Positions 1 through 8,410 of a stretch of 64,000 nt of DNA are shown here, in pieces. The number at the start of each line of letters is the position of its first letter. Positions within the stretch are counted from its first letter, which is position 1. The DNA is from Marinobacter sp. BGYM27 (GTDB lineage Bacteria; Pseudomonadota; Gammaproteobacteria; Pseudomonadales; Oleiphilaceae), in assembly GCA_025153445.1 (NCBI GenBank), contig JANZNS010000004.1, positions 372,001 to 436,000 on the forward strand. Reading direction: 5' to 3'. A program made the translations under genes and the position numbers. The notes under the pieces were generated by a model. The model worked only from the letters and a program-made list of their open reading frames with translations, searched no databases and was not told the origin of the DNA.

Positions 1-2
1 TT

Positions 3-725
3 GAGCGGATGTCCGTGCTGACCTTGCTGCGCCAGTCCACCACCGGCATTGGTGGCGCGCTGATCTGTGGCGTGCTGCTCGGCGCCTTTTATGCGTTGGG
101 GCCGGTATACGCCACGATGATCGGCCTTGACCTTAAACAAACCTCCCTGTTTATGGCGATTGCGATTGTGGCGGCGATGATACTGGCATGGCCGCTGGGT
201 CGTATTTGCGACCGCCATGATCGCCGGCGCGTAATGTTAAGCGTGTCGTTTATCGGCGCAATTGCAGCGCTGGCAGCTGCTTTGTTAGGCGTCGAGTACC
301 CGATTCTGCTGATCGCAGCAGTCGGCGCATTTACCGGGCTGGCGGCGGCGCTCTATCCAATCGCGGTGGCCATCACCAATGACCGCATGGAGCAGCACCA
401 CATCGTATCGGCCAGCGCCACATTGCTACTGAGCTATGGCATTGGCAGCGTCATCGGCCCTGTCGTCATGTCTGAATTGATTGCCATCATCGGACCCCAG
501 GGATTGTTTTTGGGCTGTGCCGGGTTCCTGCTCCTGCTCGCTGCGATGACCGGCTATTACATCGTTACAACCGAGGATATTCCGATAGAAGCGCAGGAGC
601 ATTTCGTGGCGACCATGCCGCAAAGCTCAACCGCACTGGCAGAAATGGATCCGCGAAACGAAGACTTTCATGTCTCGGCAGAGGTGCAAGCAATGGAAGA
701 AGAGGAAGAAACCCGCCATCAGTAG
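3..725 (+). CDS. MFS transporter, C-terminal part (5' end outside window)
   Basis: The frame is open at the left edge, so only the C-terminal ~240 residues are present and the Met at base 9 is probably internal. The visible part has about six hydrophobic helices typical of a major facilitator half. The loop between the first two complete helices contains a GRICDRHDRRR segment that matches the MFS loop motif (G-x3-D-R-x-G-R-R-like). The tail is hydrophilic and acidic (a run of Glu before the stop) and cytoplasmic by inference. The substrate cannot be told from this half. It ends at a GC-rich hairpin and is followed by a gene on the opposite strand. Confidence 0.85.
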   Translation, partial: ERMSVLTLLRQSTTGIGGALICGVLLGAFYALGPVYATMIGLDLKQTSLFMAIAIVAAMILAWPLGRICDRHDRRRVMLSVSFIGAIAALAAALLGVEYPILLIAAVGAFTGLAAALYPIAVAITNDRMEQHHIVSASATLLLSYGIGSVIGPVVMSELIAIIGPQGLFLGCAGFLLLLAAMTGYYIVTTEDIPIEAQEHFVATMPQSSTALAEMDPRNEDFHVSAEVQAMEEEEETRHQ

Positions 726-737
726 CCATAGGCGGGT
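711..737 (+). terminator. Hairpin at the end of the MFS gene
   Basis: ACCCGCC (711-717) and GGCGGGT (731-737) form a perfect 7-bp stem across the stop codon of the MFS gene. No U-tract follows, so it is only a possible terminator. Confidence 0.4.
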
Positions 738-763
738 CTTGGACAAGGCCTCAGGGCGAGCCT

Positions 764-976
764 TTATTCCGCCTCAAAATCTCTAGGTTCCTGGCGGTCA
801 CATTTGACGCAGGCCAGCGTCGTGCCGATTCGCCCGGCTCGACCTGAGGCAGTCGTCGTCCAGGGCCGGTTCACGAATGGCGGCTTGTGGCGGACATGCT
901 GCCGATGCCCACAGGCCAGTAACGCCACCCAGTCGCCTTCTTCATCCTGAACAAAGCCGGTAATGATCTGGATCAT
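764..976 (-). CDS. DUF3565 family small protein
   Basis: A 70-residue cytoplasmic protein. The opening (ITGFVQDEEGDWVALLACGH), the RHKPPFVNRPW segment and a C-terminal CxxC (CVKC) match the DUF3565 family of short gammaproteobacterial proteins. The conserved Cys and His residues suggest a small metal-binding fold, but no function is known. The start has only a weak Shine-Dalgarno (CAGG directly before ATG). It is a single gene, convergent with the MFS gene and divergent from slyA. Confidence 0.75.
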   Translation of the reverse strand: MIQIITGFVQDEEGDWVALLACGHRQHVRHKPPFVNRPWTTTASGRAGRIGTTLACVKCDRQEPRDFEAE

Positions 977-1156
977 CCTGCAAACGCCCCGCTATCAATG
1001 ACCTGCTGATTTTTCGGTTTTCCCTGAGTATGATTTTTACAACAAAACTGTTCCCATTACACATGTTAGCAAACTATTATTAGGGAACCTCTGAGTAAAC
1101 CTGCCTGTGCCTCTAGCGGGTAATCATTCCTATTTTAAAGTTGGGAGTCTGAATCA
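977..1156. promoter_or_regulatory. Divergent intergenic region, DUF3565 / slyA
   Basis: This 180-bp AT-richer stretch must hold promoters for both flanking genes. No operator could be assigned with confidence; GGGAG at about 12 bp before the slyA ATG is its ribosome binding site. Confidence 0.4.
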
Positions 1157-1588
1157 ATGAAGGATCAATTTCCTTTTGCTGTTGCCCGAGTCACTCGTCG
1201 CTGGCGCAAACTGCTGGATGAGCGTCTGAAGGAGCTAGGCGTAACCCAGGCACGCTGGACCACCATGGTTTACCTGCAAAAAGGCGGAGAAGGCCTGACC
1301 CAGCGTGAGCTGGCCAACCTCATGGCCATTGAAAACCCGACGCTGGTGCGTTTGCTGGATAGCCTTGAAGGCCAGAACCTGATCGAGCGTCGCCCCTGCC
1401 AGAAAGACCGTCGGGCACGTCGCCTGCACCTGACGCCGTCCGGCGAAGCGTTTATGGATGACCTGAACAGCCGCGCAGACACCTTGCGCGAAGAGATGCT
1501 GGAAGGCGTCAGTGACGACGACCTCGCCATTGCGATGAGCGTGTTCAACCGCATCATGATTAACGGCGATCAGCTACAGAATCGTTGA
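1157..1588 (+). CDS. slyA: MarR/SlyA family transcriptional regulator
   Basis: A 143-residue winged-helix regulator. The sequence around residues 30-95 (VTQARWTTMVYL, LTQRELANLMAIENPTLVRLLDSLEGQNLIERRPCQKDRRARRLHLT) is the SlyA-type MarR DNA-binding domain, including the wing with D-R-R-A-R. Length and pattern are standard for SlyA, a dimer that usually antagonises H-NS-like silencing or responds to small phenolic ligands. GGGAG precedes the ATG. It converges with fhuB; no target is evident next to it, so its regulon cannot be deduced here. The name slyA is by family resemblance, not synteny. Confidence 0.85.
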   Translation: MKDQFPFAVARVTRRWRKLLDERLKELGVTQARWTTMVYLQKGGEGLTQRELANLMAIENPTLVRLLDSLEGQNLIERRPCQKDRRARRLHLTPSGEAFMDDLNSRADTLREEMLEGVSDDDLAIAMSVFNRIMINGDQLQNR

Positions 1589-1642
1589 GAGCAAGTCTCG
1601 CGGGTCACTCCGATGGCCCACAGGAATGATGACAGGTGGCGG

Positions 1643-3670
1643 TTAACCCAACCGCCGCCGAGTCAGCAGAAAGATGAAGTAAGCCCCACCCAGAATAGCC
1701 GCAATCGTACCCGCAGGCATTTGTTTGGGGTACAGCAGCGCCCACCCCAGCCAGTCCGAAAACAACATCAGCATCATGCCGACAGCGGGCGCCAGCCATA
1801 GTTGCGGCCATACTTTTCGAGCCCCCAGCATCGTCGCCACATGCGGTGCCAGCAAGCCGACAAAGGCAATTGGCCCCATAATAGCGGTGACCAGCGCACA
1901 AAACCCGCAAACCAATACCAGCAACACAAACCGGGAACGCTGAGTGTTCAGTCCCCGGGCCTGTGCGATGGCATCACCAGCTGAAATCAGCGTGAGTGCC
2001 CGCGAGGCCATCAGCGAGAACAGAAACAGCAACACCGTACCAGCCGCAAGGAACAGCGCCTGCCCGGAAGACACCCGATAAGTCGACCCCGACAGCCAGC
2101 CGATAATGGCATAGGCCTGATCGCTGCCCTTGGCGAGCACGAAGTGCACCAGCGCCTCAATCACCGCTGACAGCGAGATGCCTACCAGAATCATGATACC
2201 CGGCGCGTACCGGGTTTTACGTCCCAGTAATAACAGCACAGCCAACACGGAGGCACTGCCAGCGAAGGCGATAAACGGGCCACCTTCATGAATCGAGCCG
2301 CCGACAAATACGGTGAACGCCACCAGCGCAAACGTCGCCCCGGCGGACATGCCCAGAATGTCCGGACTGGCCAGCGGGTTGCGAATCAGGCGTTGCAGAA
2401 TCAATCCTGCAACGGCCATTCCCGCGCCCGCGCACAGGGCGGTCACGATCCGGGGCCAGCGCAGCGACAACACGAGATCCGACGGCCACTGGAATAGCGC
2501 CGACAGATCGAACGGCGAGAGCGCAGCCGGCGCAAATGCCAGATGTAAAAGCGTCAGCAAGGTCAGCAATACAGGCACACCAATCCAGACTCCGCGGCGC
2601 ACGCGTGCTGCACCTTCCGGCACCTGTAACGCTGTCTGGTCCCGGGACGACAGCTTGCTTCGAGCGAACCAGATCAGCGCCGGCGCACCGATCAGCGCAG
2701 CAGTCGTTCCGCTGGGCACCATATCCGGCGTCCATTGACTGATAATGACAGCCAACCCGTCAGTAAACAGCAGGAATAGCGCCCCGAGAACCAGGCTGAA
2801 TACCAGTTCGTCGAGCGACGTTCTGGCCCCCAGATTACGGGCAATATTGGGCGCAATCAGACCAATAAAGCTGATAACCCCTACCGCAGTAATTGCACTG
2901 GAAACCAGCCACAAGGACAGCAACAACAGAACCGCCAACACAGGTCCCGTGCTCAACCCCCGGGCGCTGGCCGCAGCATCTCCCAATCGTAAAAGTGTGA
3001 GCGGGCGGGGTGCAATCAACAGGATAACCAATGCAACACTAAGCTTGGGCAGCAACCACCTGACCCATTCCCAGTCGGTCTGGGTAAGATCCCCCGCTCC
3101 CCAGATAAACAGACTGTCAGCGGAATAGGGGTTCAGGAGGATAACCGCAGTGGCGACGGCACCCATCAGAATATGGGTGGCCATACCGGCCAGGATCACC
3201 GGCAAACCACCGAGACCACTGCGCCCGGCAATCAACAATACCAGCGTGACCGAGACAAGGGCTCCACCCATTGCAAACCAGGCACGATAATCAGCCAGCA
3301 GGTCCGGCAGCCAGATACTGACACACACCAGCGCCAACCAGGCGCCTGACGATGCGCCCAGCGTCATGGGTGACAACAGAGGGTTCTGGGTGACCTGTTG
3401 AAGCAAACTGCCCACCAGCGCCATCACAGCACCGACCATGACCGCCAACAGGGCGCGCGGCATGGCGGCGTAATAAAACTGGAACTCTTCGAAGGAATCC
3501 GGCGCGGCGCCGGTCGCGATGCGCCACTGGTCCGACAACGTCAACGCGCTGTCGAGCTGGAGATGAAGCAGAAACCCCACCAACAACAAGCCAACCGCCA
3601 GCCCGTAGCGGATCAGTCGCTTGCGCCTGACGTCAGGGGCGCTGCGAAACATAACGGCCGATGCGGTCAT
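1643..3670 (-). CDS. fhuB: Fe(3+)-siderophore ABC transporter permease (fused FhuB)
   Basis: A 675-residue inner membrane protein made of two tandem BtuC/FecCD-type permease halves (about residues 10-325 and 345-670), the arrangement typical of FhuB, giving about 20 membrane helices. Each half carries the conserved EAA-like sequence (for example ARGLSTGPVLAV and ARGLNTQRSRFVLL followed by GPIAFVGLLAPH). The start is taken as the ATG at 3670, which overlaps the fhuD stop in an ATGA junction; an upstream in-frame Met would run 26 residues into fhuD. It completes the fhuC-fhuD-fhuB set and should pass ferric siderophore from FhuD to the cytoplasm, powered by FhuC. Confidence 0.93.
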   Translation of the reverse strand: MTASAVMFRSAPDVRRKRLIRYGLAVGLLLVGFLLHLQLDSALTLSDQWRIATGAAPDSFEEFQFYYAAMPRALLAVMVGAVMALVGSLLQQVTQNPLLSPMTLGASSGAWLALVCVSIWLPDLLADYRAWFAMGGALVSVTLVLLIAGRSGLGGLPVILAGMATHILMGAVATAVILLNPYSADSLFIWGAGDLTQTDWEWVRWLLPKLSVALVILLIAPRPLTLLRLGDAAASARGLSTGPVLAVLLLLSLWLVSSAITAVGVISFIGLIAPNIARNLGARTSLDELVFSLVLGALFLLFTDGLAVIISQWTPDMVPSGTTAALIGAPALIWFARSKLSSRDQTALQVPEGAARVRRGVWIGVPVLLTLLTLLHLAFAPAALSPFDLSALFQWPSDLVLSLRWPRIVTALCAGAGMAVAGLILQRLIRNPLASPDILGMSAGATFALVAFTVFVGGSIHEGGPFIAFAGSASVLAVLLLLGRKTRYAPGIMILVGISLSAVIEALVHFVLAKGSDQAYAIIGWLSGSTYRVSSGQALFLAAGTVLLFLFSLMASRALTLISAGDAIAQARGLNTQRSRFVLLVLVCGFCALVTAIMGPIAFVGLLAPHVATMLGARKVWPQLWLAPAVGMMLMLFSDWLGWALLYPKQMPAGTIAAILGGAYFIFLLTRRRLG

Positions 3671-4587
3671 TGGGGTGCTATGGTGAGCAACGCGTCCGTC
3701 ATGGCCTGGGCAAGGTAGCCGATGGACAGGGCGCCGCCGTAGCTCCACGTCGACTCAACACCCGCCACTCGATTGGCACGGGCGACAGGCATGGCTTTCC
3801 ACAAGGGCGCGGCAAACAGTTTCTCAACTCCCGGTGAGGGTTTGAAGTAAAGCAGAATGCCGTCTTTGCTGATCGTGCTCAGCTCCGTCATTTTCTTCTG
3901 CACGATGCCCCACTGGTTGGACTCCTGATCCATCGCCATGCCGAACCCCATTTCAGTCAACGCCGCCTGCGACATCGCGTTGGGGCCATACACCATGACG
4001 ACCGAGCTGCTGGCAAAGCGGACACCGGTCACCTGCGGTAAATCCGGTCCAAAATGCGCTTTGAGCTGTTCACTCAGGCTGGCGATATGGGCATCCATGG
4101 CGTCCAGCTTCTGACGGGCCATCGCCTCCTTGTCGAATAACCGGCCCAGCTCCAGGAAAATCTCGCGTGCGGCTTTGGCGTTGTCGTGATCCTTGTTGTA
4201 GGCATCGAAAAACAATACCGGCGCGATCTGCTCCAGCTTGTCTATGAGACCTTCCTGACCGTTGGAGAGGATAATCACATCCGGCTTCAGCGCGGCCAGT
4301 TGCTCAATGCTGGGCTCATCGCGCTTACCCACATCACTGGCACCATCCGGTATCGCCGGACGCACTACCCAGGTGTTGTAGCCATCGATATCCGCGACGC
4401 CTACCGGCTGGATACCCAAACCGATCACATCCTCGGTCATCGCCCAGCTGATCGAGACTACCCGCTCAGGCACGGTGTCGAACTCGTGTTCGCCGCGACT
4501 ATCAGTCACGGTGACGGCCGATGCCGAGCTGCTAAACAGTACCGTCAGCCAGCACAACCCAGTCAGAAAAAATGCACGAACAGCCAT
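3667..4587 (-). CDS. fhuD: Fe(3+)-siderophore ABC transporter substrate-binding protein
   Basis: A 306-residue periplasmic protein with a cleavable signal peptide (hydrophobic residues 4-23, ending SSSASA). It has the helical-backbone class III binding protein pattern: RVVSISWAMTEDVIGLGI near residue 45 and LKPDVIILSNGQ near 100. It should deliver hydroxamate-type or related ferric siderophores to FhuB. The ATG at 4587 is preferred over the TTG immediately before it because AGAGAGG is well placed. It lies 14 bp downstream of fhuC and overlaps fhuB by four bases, so the genes are co-transcribed. Ligand specificity is not visible from sequence. Confidence 0.9.
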   Translation of the reverse strand: MAVRAFFLTGLCWLTVLFSSSASAVTVTDSRGEHEFDTVPERVVSISWAMTEDVIGLGIQPVGVADIDGYNTWVVRPAIPDGASDVGKRDEPSIEQLAALKPDVIILSNGQEGLIDKLEQIAPVLFFDAYNKDHDNAKAAREIFLELGRLFDKEAMARQKLDAMDAHIASLSEQLKAHFGPDLPQVTGVRFASSSVVMVYGPNAMSQAALTEMGFGMAMDQESNQWGIVQKKMTELSTISKDGILLYFKPSPGVEKLFAAPLWKAMPVARANRVAGVESTWSYGGALSIGYLAQAMTDALLTIAPQ

Positions 4588-4604
4588 CAATTACCTCTCT
4601 GAAA

Positions 4605-5372
4605 TCAGGCCACTACCGCTACCGGGCGTGTGTGCCCCGGCTGCGACACCAATTGAATATCAATACTGTAGAGCTCACTGAGACGGGGCTCTGACAAGAG
4701 TTCATCAGGGGCGCCATCAAACACCACCCGTCCGCCCTTGAGCGCAAGGACTCGATCGGCAAAGCGCGCTGCCAGATTAATATCATGCAGAATCACCACC
4801 ACACCCCGACCGGATTGCCGGTTGAGATCCCGCAGCAGGGACATGGAATCGTACTGATGTGACAAATCAAGCGCGGACGTTGGCTCATCCAGCAACAGCA
4901 GTGGCGACTGCTGAGCCAACAGCATTGCAATCCACGCCCGCTGCCGCTCACCACCGGACAACTGGTCGGTAATCTGATCGGCATAGCGGGTCACGTCTGT
5001 GCGCACCATTGCATCGTCGATCGCGGCCAGATCCTCTGCCTGCCAACGACCAAACAAGCCACGCCAGGGGAAGCGCCCCAAACGCACCAACTCGCGCACA
5101 TTCAAGCCGGCCACCTCTGGCAGGCGCTGGGGAAGAAATGCAATTTTACGGGCCAGATCCCGGGCGGAGTAGCGGTCGATGGGCTTGCCTTCCAGCTTGA
5201 CGGCTCCTTCATCCGGCGCCATCTGCCGGGCCAGCAGATTCATCAGGGTGGATTTGCCCGACCCGTTATGACCCAGTATCACCGTAAAATCCCGGGCGTT
5301 AATGGTCAGGGAATCAAGCGCCAATATGTCTCGCCCGTCACGGTGCACCCGAATATCAGTGAGCTCCAGCAT
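4605..5372 (-). CDS. fhuC: Fe(3+)-siderophore ABC transporter ATP-binding protein
   Basis: A 255-residue ABC ATPase. Walker A is GHNGSGKST (about residue 35), the signature is LSGGERQR, Walker B is [12 protein letters not shown] and the switch His is in ILHDINLAARF. The iron-chelate subfamily is supported by the neighbouring fhuD/fhuB and by the sequence between Walker A and the signature (LPQRLPEVAGLNVRELVRLGRFPW). The start overlaps the end of the reductase gene by 17 bases, indicating translational coupling in one operon. Confidence 0.93.
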   Translation of the reverse strand: MLELTDIRVHRDGRDILALDSLTINARDFTVILGHNGSGKSTLMNLLARQMAPDEGAVKLEGKPIDRYSARDLARKIAFLPQRLPEVAGLNVRELVRLGRFPWRGLFGRWQAEDLAAIDDAMVRTDVTRYADQITDQLSGGERQRAWIAMLLAQQSPLLLLDEPTSALDLSHQYDSMSLLRDLNRQSGRGVVVILHDINLAARFADRVLALKGGRVVFDGAPDELLSEPRLSELYSIDIQLVSQPGHTRPVAVVA

Positions 5373-6132
5373 ATTCCATCAACTCTTCTCTGATGCTTTG
5401 CAACCGCTCTGCGGGCCTGAACTTGGGGCAACCGGCACACAGGTCATCAGCGGCACAACGATAATGCATGCAGCAACCTTTTCTGCTGAGCCCGAGACGG
5501 ACGACATTGTCATCCAGCTGCACCGGAATAAGACCCGACTGCCCCTCAAGACCTGCTGCGGCCAGCCAGCGGTCGGCCAAAAACTGCAGACGATCCATAT
5601 TTGCGCCGTCACGCAAGCCCGGCAAGCGCATCAACCCGCCGACAATACTGTCGGCCACAAGACGCATGGCACTCAGGGGCTTGAACCGGATAACATCACG
5701 CAACTCGGCAAGTAGCTGATCGCACACCTGACGCAAAACGGCTCCACCGGCATCGATAAGCGCCAGCTCAGAATCCGCATGCCAGCCACTGTCGGGTAAC
5801 TGGTAGCCGGCGACATAACCGTACCCGGGACCAGTTTTCTGGCGCAGCGCATCTATCGGCGGCAATACGCCCGCCCCGTGCACACCAACGATAGAAAGTG
5901 CAATGGGCTGCCAGACCAGAAAGGTCCAGCATCGCGCTGACCAGTAGGGAGCACCGGCTTCCGGAAAACCGGCCTGCAAGCTTTCCACCAGCGCGACAAT
6001 CAGATCCCGATTGTCCTGCCCCGCGATAACACACGGGCTATCCCCCGAATACCGCTCCCCGGCTAACGCGGGATGCACCTGCGAAGACAGCTGGAAAAAC
6101 CGGTCAAGATCAGATGATTGAATCTGGGGCAT
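5356..6132 (-). CDS. Siderophore ferric iron reductase, FhuF-like
   Basis: A 258-residue cytoplasmic protein and first gene of the siderophore operon. The C-terminus carries CC-x10-C-x2-C (in CCMHYRC...CAGCPKF), the FhuF signature that ligates a [2Fe-2S] cluster. FhuF-type proteins reduce ferric siderophore after import so iron can be released. The rest resembles the AHA_1954-type siderophore ferric iron reductases rather than E. coli FhuF itself. The ATG at 6132 (MPQIQSS) is chosen because the 27 residues upstream are Pro/Cys-rich and unlike the family. A Fur-box-like site lies about 110 bp upstream. Confidence 0.85.
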   Translation of the reverse strand: MPQIQSSDLDRFFQLSSQVHPALAGERYSGDSPCVIAGQDNRDLIVALVESLQAGFPEAGAPYWSARCWTFLVWQPIALSIVGVHGAGVLPPIDALRQKTGPGYGYVAGYQLPDSGWHADSELALIDAGGAVLRQVCDQLLAELRDVIRFKPLSAMRLVADSIVGGLMRLPGLRDGANMDRLQFLADRWLAAAGLEGQSGLIPVQLDDNVVRLGLSRKGCCMHYRCAADDLCAGCPKFRPAERLQSIREELMEYAGAH

Positions 6133-6239
6133 GGGCAGATGCAGACATAGCAGAATAGGGAAGGGCCCCGGGCGTCCAAACGCGTCGCCGCAGCGCCATT
6201 GTGATGAGAACAAGTCTACCTATGCACCCCACCTAACGC

Positions 6240-6259
6240 AAATGCGAATTTATATCATT
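6240..6259 (-). promoter_or_regulatory. Fur box candidate upstream of the siderophore operon
   Basis: The 20 bases read AAATGCGAATTTATATCATT on the plus strand, close to the classical Fur consensus (GATAATGATAATCATTATC arranged as AAATGCnAATnATTATCATT). It sits directly upstream of the reductase-fhuCDB operon, where iron repression is expected. Assigned by motif and context. Confidence 0.7.
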
Positions 6260-6361
6260 AAGCTTACTAAAACAGCCCAATGACGGGTTACCGGCTTACC
6301 CCGACATCCAGCCCGTGAAAGTTGTCCCGGCACGCAGGTTTGGCTATTATGCGGGCATCTC

Positions 6362-6475
6362 CAGGGGAGTAGTCTCCGGCAAGGCTTGGCCTTCCGGGTG
6401 GCGGTCAACAAACTTGAGGCACATCCTCATGGCCGCTACGTCCTGTTATTCGAGGATTGACGAGACCTGGGATAT
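6362..6475 (+). ncRNA. yybP-ykoY manganese riboswitch
   Basis: The conserved landmarks of the Mn2+-sensing yybP-ykoY class are all present in order: GGGGAGTAG (6364-6372), GGTCAACAAACTTG (6403-6416) and TGACGAGACCTGG (6458-6470). The intervening sequence forms the expected GC-rich stems. It lies about 80 bp upstream of a GDT1/UPF0016 gene, one of the best-known targets of this class, where Mn2+ binding normally turns expression on. Recognised by motif; no covariance model was run. Confidence 0.85.
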
Positions 6476-6510
6476 ATCGATCTGCCATGGGGCGGGGGTC
6501 GATCTATCCC
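6469..6510 (+). promoter_or_regulatory. Riboswitch expression-platform hairpin
   Basis: GGGATATATCGA (6469-6480) and TCGATCTATCCC (6499-6510) pair with a single mismatch. The 5' arm starts inside the last conserved riboswitch segment, so formation of this hairpin would compete with closing the aptamer. No U-tract follows, which suggests control of ribosome access rather than intrinsic termination. Confidence 0.5.
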
Positions 6511-6550
6511 AGTGTCTGAAAATAAACCGCCCCCTGTCTACGGAGATTCA

Positions 6551-7129
6551 ATGGACGCCTTTCTTGCCTCAACACTGGCTGTAGCGATTGCCGAAATTGG
6601 CGATAAAACCCAGCTACTGTCACTGTTTCTTGCCTGCCGCTTCGCCCACCGCACACCTATTGTGCTTGGCATTCTTGTAGCAACACTCCTCAACCACGCA
6701 TTGTCGGCTCTGCTCGGCGCCTGGTTGGCCGAAGTTATTCCCGCAGGCTGGCTGCCATGGATCATCGCCGGCAGTTTCATCGCGATTGCTGTCTGGTTGC
6801 TGATACCCGACAAAGACGACAGCGAAGACTCGGGCCTGCTTCGATTCGGCGCCTTTACCGCAACCACAGTGATGTTCTTTCTCGCAGAAATCGGTGACAA
6901 GACCCAGATCGCGACCGTGGTGCTGGCTGCCCGCTACGACAACACGCTGATGGTGGTACTGGGCACGACCGTGGGCATGCTGCTCGCCAATGTCCCGATC
7001 ATCATGGCGGGGCGCTGGCTGATGGATCGCATGCCGCTGACAACAGCCCGGATCGCAGCCTGCGTGCTGTTCATTATCCTTGGGATCATCACGCTATGGG
7101 GCGCCTATAACGGTGTCCAGCTCAGCTGA
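6551..7129 (+). CDS. mneA: TMEM165/GDT1 (UPF0016) family manganese exporter
   Basis: A 192-residue inner membrane protein with two homologous halves, each carrying the family motif E-x-G-D-K-T-Q (residues 15-21 and 113-119) within a three-helix unit, separated by a short acidic loop (about residues 86-93). Bacterial members such as MneA/Mnx export Mn2+; others move Ca2+. The Mn2+ riboswitch upstream supports manganese. The ATG at 6551 is chosen because CGGAG stands 6 bp before it; an in-frame GTG at 6512 overlaps the regulatory hairpin. The symbol follows the functional family. Confidence 0.88.
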   Translation: MDAFLASTLAVAIAEIGDKTQLLSLFLACRFAHRTPIVLGILVATLLNHALSALLGAWLAEVIPAGWLPWIIAGSFIAIAVWLLIPDKDDSEDSGLLRFGAFTATTVMFFLAEIGDKTQIATVVLAARYDNTLMVVLGTTVGMLLANVPIIMAGRWLMDRMPLTTARIAACVLFIILGIITLWGAYNGVQLS

Positions 7130-7150
7130 TCGCCGTTGCAGGGGGTGCAT

Positions 7151-7180
7151 CCCGCCGGGTTGATTCACTAGCCCGGCGGG
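7151..7180. terminator. Bidirectional hairpin between mneA and mscS
   Basis: CCCGCCGGG and CCCGGCGGG form a strong GC stem between two converging genes, with a weak T-rich stretch on the plus side (ACTCTAGTCTTTT). Confidence 0.6.
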
Positions 7181-7183
7181 ACT

Positions 7184-8116
7184 CTAGTCTTTTAACGGGT
7201 CGGCCTTGCTGACGGAAACCTCGCCATTAGGCGCCACGCGTTCTATCTGGATAGCGGAACCGGCAGAGCGCAAATGCAAATCCCGTTGCGGGAAAGGCAC
7301 CTCGATACCCTCGCGACGGAAGACATCATCAATCCCCCACAGATAACTGGAAATGACATCGGACTGGCGCTTGAGCACTTCCGGCTGAATCCAGACCGCC
7401 AGTACGAAATCGAGACTGCTGTCGCCAAATCCGGTCATCCATACTTTTGCATCGCGGTCGGTCACGCCGCTGACCGTGTAGGCATTCGCAGTAACCACTT
7501 CCAGCACTGATTTGCGCACCAACTCCTTGTCACTGCCGTAAGCCACACCAAACGGAATGCGTAACCGGCAATTGGCATCCGAAAAGGTCCAGTTGGTGAC
7601 CTGGCCGTTAACCAATTCGGAATTGGGGATAATGATTTCGATATTATCCGGCGTGCGGATAATCGTGCTGCGAATATGGATCGCCTGTACCTCGCCCCGA
7701 AGGCCCGACGCCAGTTCCATGAAATCGCCGACCTTCAGCGTACGATCAAACAGGATAATAATCCCGGAGACGAAGTTGTTGACGATGTTCTGCAGACCAA
7801 AACCGATCCCCACACCCAGCGCACCGGCAATTATCGCCATCTTGCTCATGTCCAGGCCGAGAAATGACAGGGCCACCAGTATGCCCAACGCAATCAGCGC
7901 GTAGTGGACCATACGCTTGATGGTATAGATCGACGCATCGTTCATTGACTGGCGCCGCCCCGCCAGCGCGTCCAGCCCGCGCCGCAGAACACGCGAAGCC
8001 AGCATTGTAATAATCAATGCTGCAAACGCTGCCAACACACCTGAAACGCGTATTTCCACGTCCCCCAGGGTTATCAGCGAATAATTCAGCCACTCATTAA
8101 TGGTGTCCGGATTCAC
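7184..8116 (-). CDS. Mechanosensitive ion channel, MscS family
   Basis: A 310-residue inner membrane channel. An N-terminal helix (about 20-45), a second helix (about 70-90) and the pore-lining TM3 with Gly/Ala packing (SKMAIIAGALGVGIGFGLQNIVNNFVSG, about 93-120) are followed by the MscS beta-domain (GDFMELASGLRGEVQAIHIRSTIIRTPDN...IIIPNSELVNGQVTNWT) and an alpha/beta C-terminus. It should open on membrane tension during hypoosmotic shock. It starts at GTG 8116; no in-frame ATG exists nearby upstream. It fits the osmotic theme of the window. It is slightly longer at the C-terminus than E. coli MscS. Confidence 0.9.
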   Translation of the reverse strand: MNPDTINEWLNYSLITLGDVEIRVSGVLAAFAALIITMLASRVLRRGLDALAGRRQSMNDASIYTIKRMVHYALIALGILVALSFLGLDMSKMAIIAGALGVGIGFGLQNIVNNFVSGIIILFDRTLKVGDFMELASGLRGEVQAIHIRSTIIRTPDNIEIIIPNSELVNGQVTNWTFSDANCRLRIPFGVAYGSDKELVRKSVLEVVTANAYTVSGVTDRDAKVWMTGFGDSSLDFVLAVWIQPEVLKRQSDVISSYLWGIDDVFRREGIEVPFPQRDLHLRSAGSAIQIERVAPNGEVSVSKADPLKD

Positions 8117-8410
8117 AACAGGCCACTCTCTTTATTTGAACGGGATTGCCGGCCCTCACACTTCGGCAACACCGTATGGTGTATTGCACTGGGCAACTGC
8201 AGTCTTGGTTTGTCCATTCGAACCATTATCCCGCGACGCTGTCACTCTATGAGATAATAGCGGTATCGATCACTATGTGCTCATATTGTCCACACTGGAC
8301 GCGCTGGCGCGCAACGGGTAACGTCATTTGCTTTAACAGTGCGGCTGCAGGGCCAGCATCGGCAAACACATCATTGAAAGTCAGGGCGATAGATGCCCAA
8401 AGGAAGAGAA

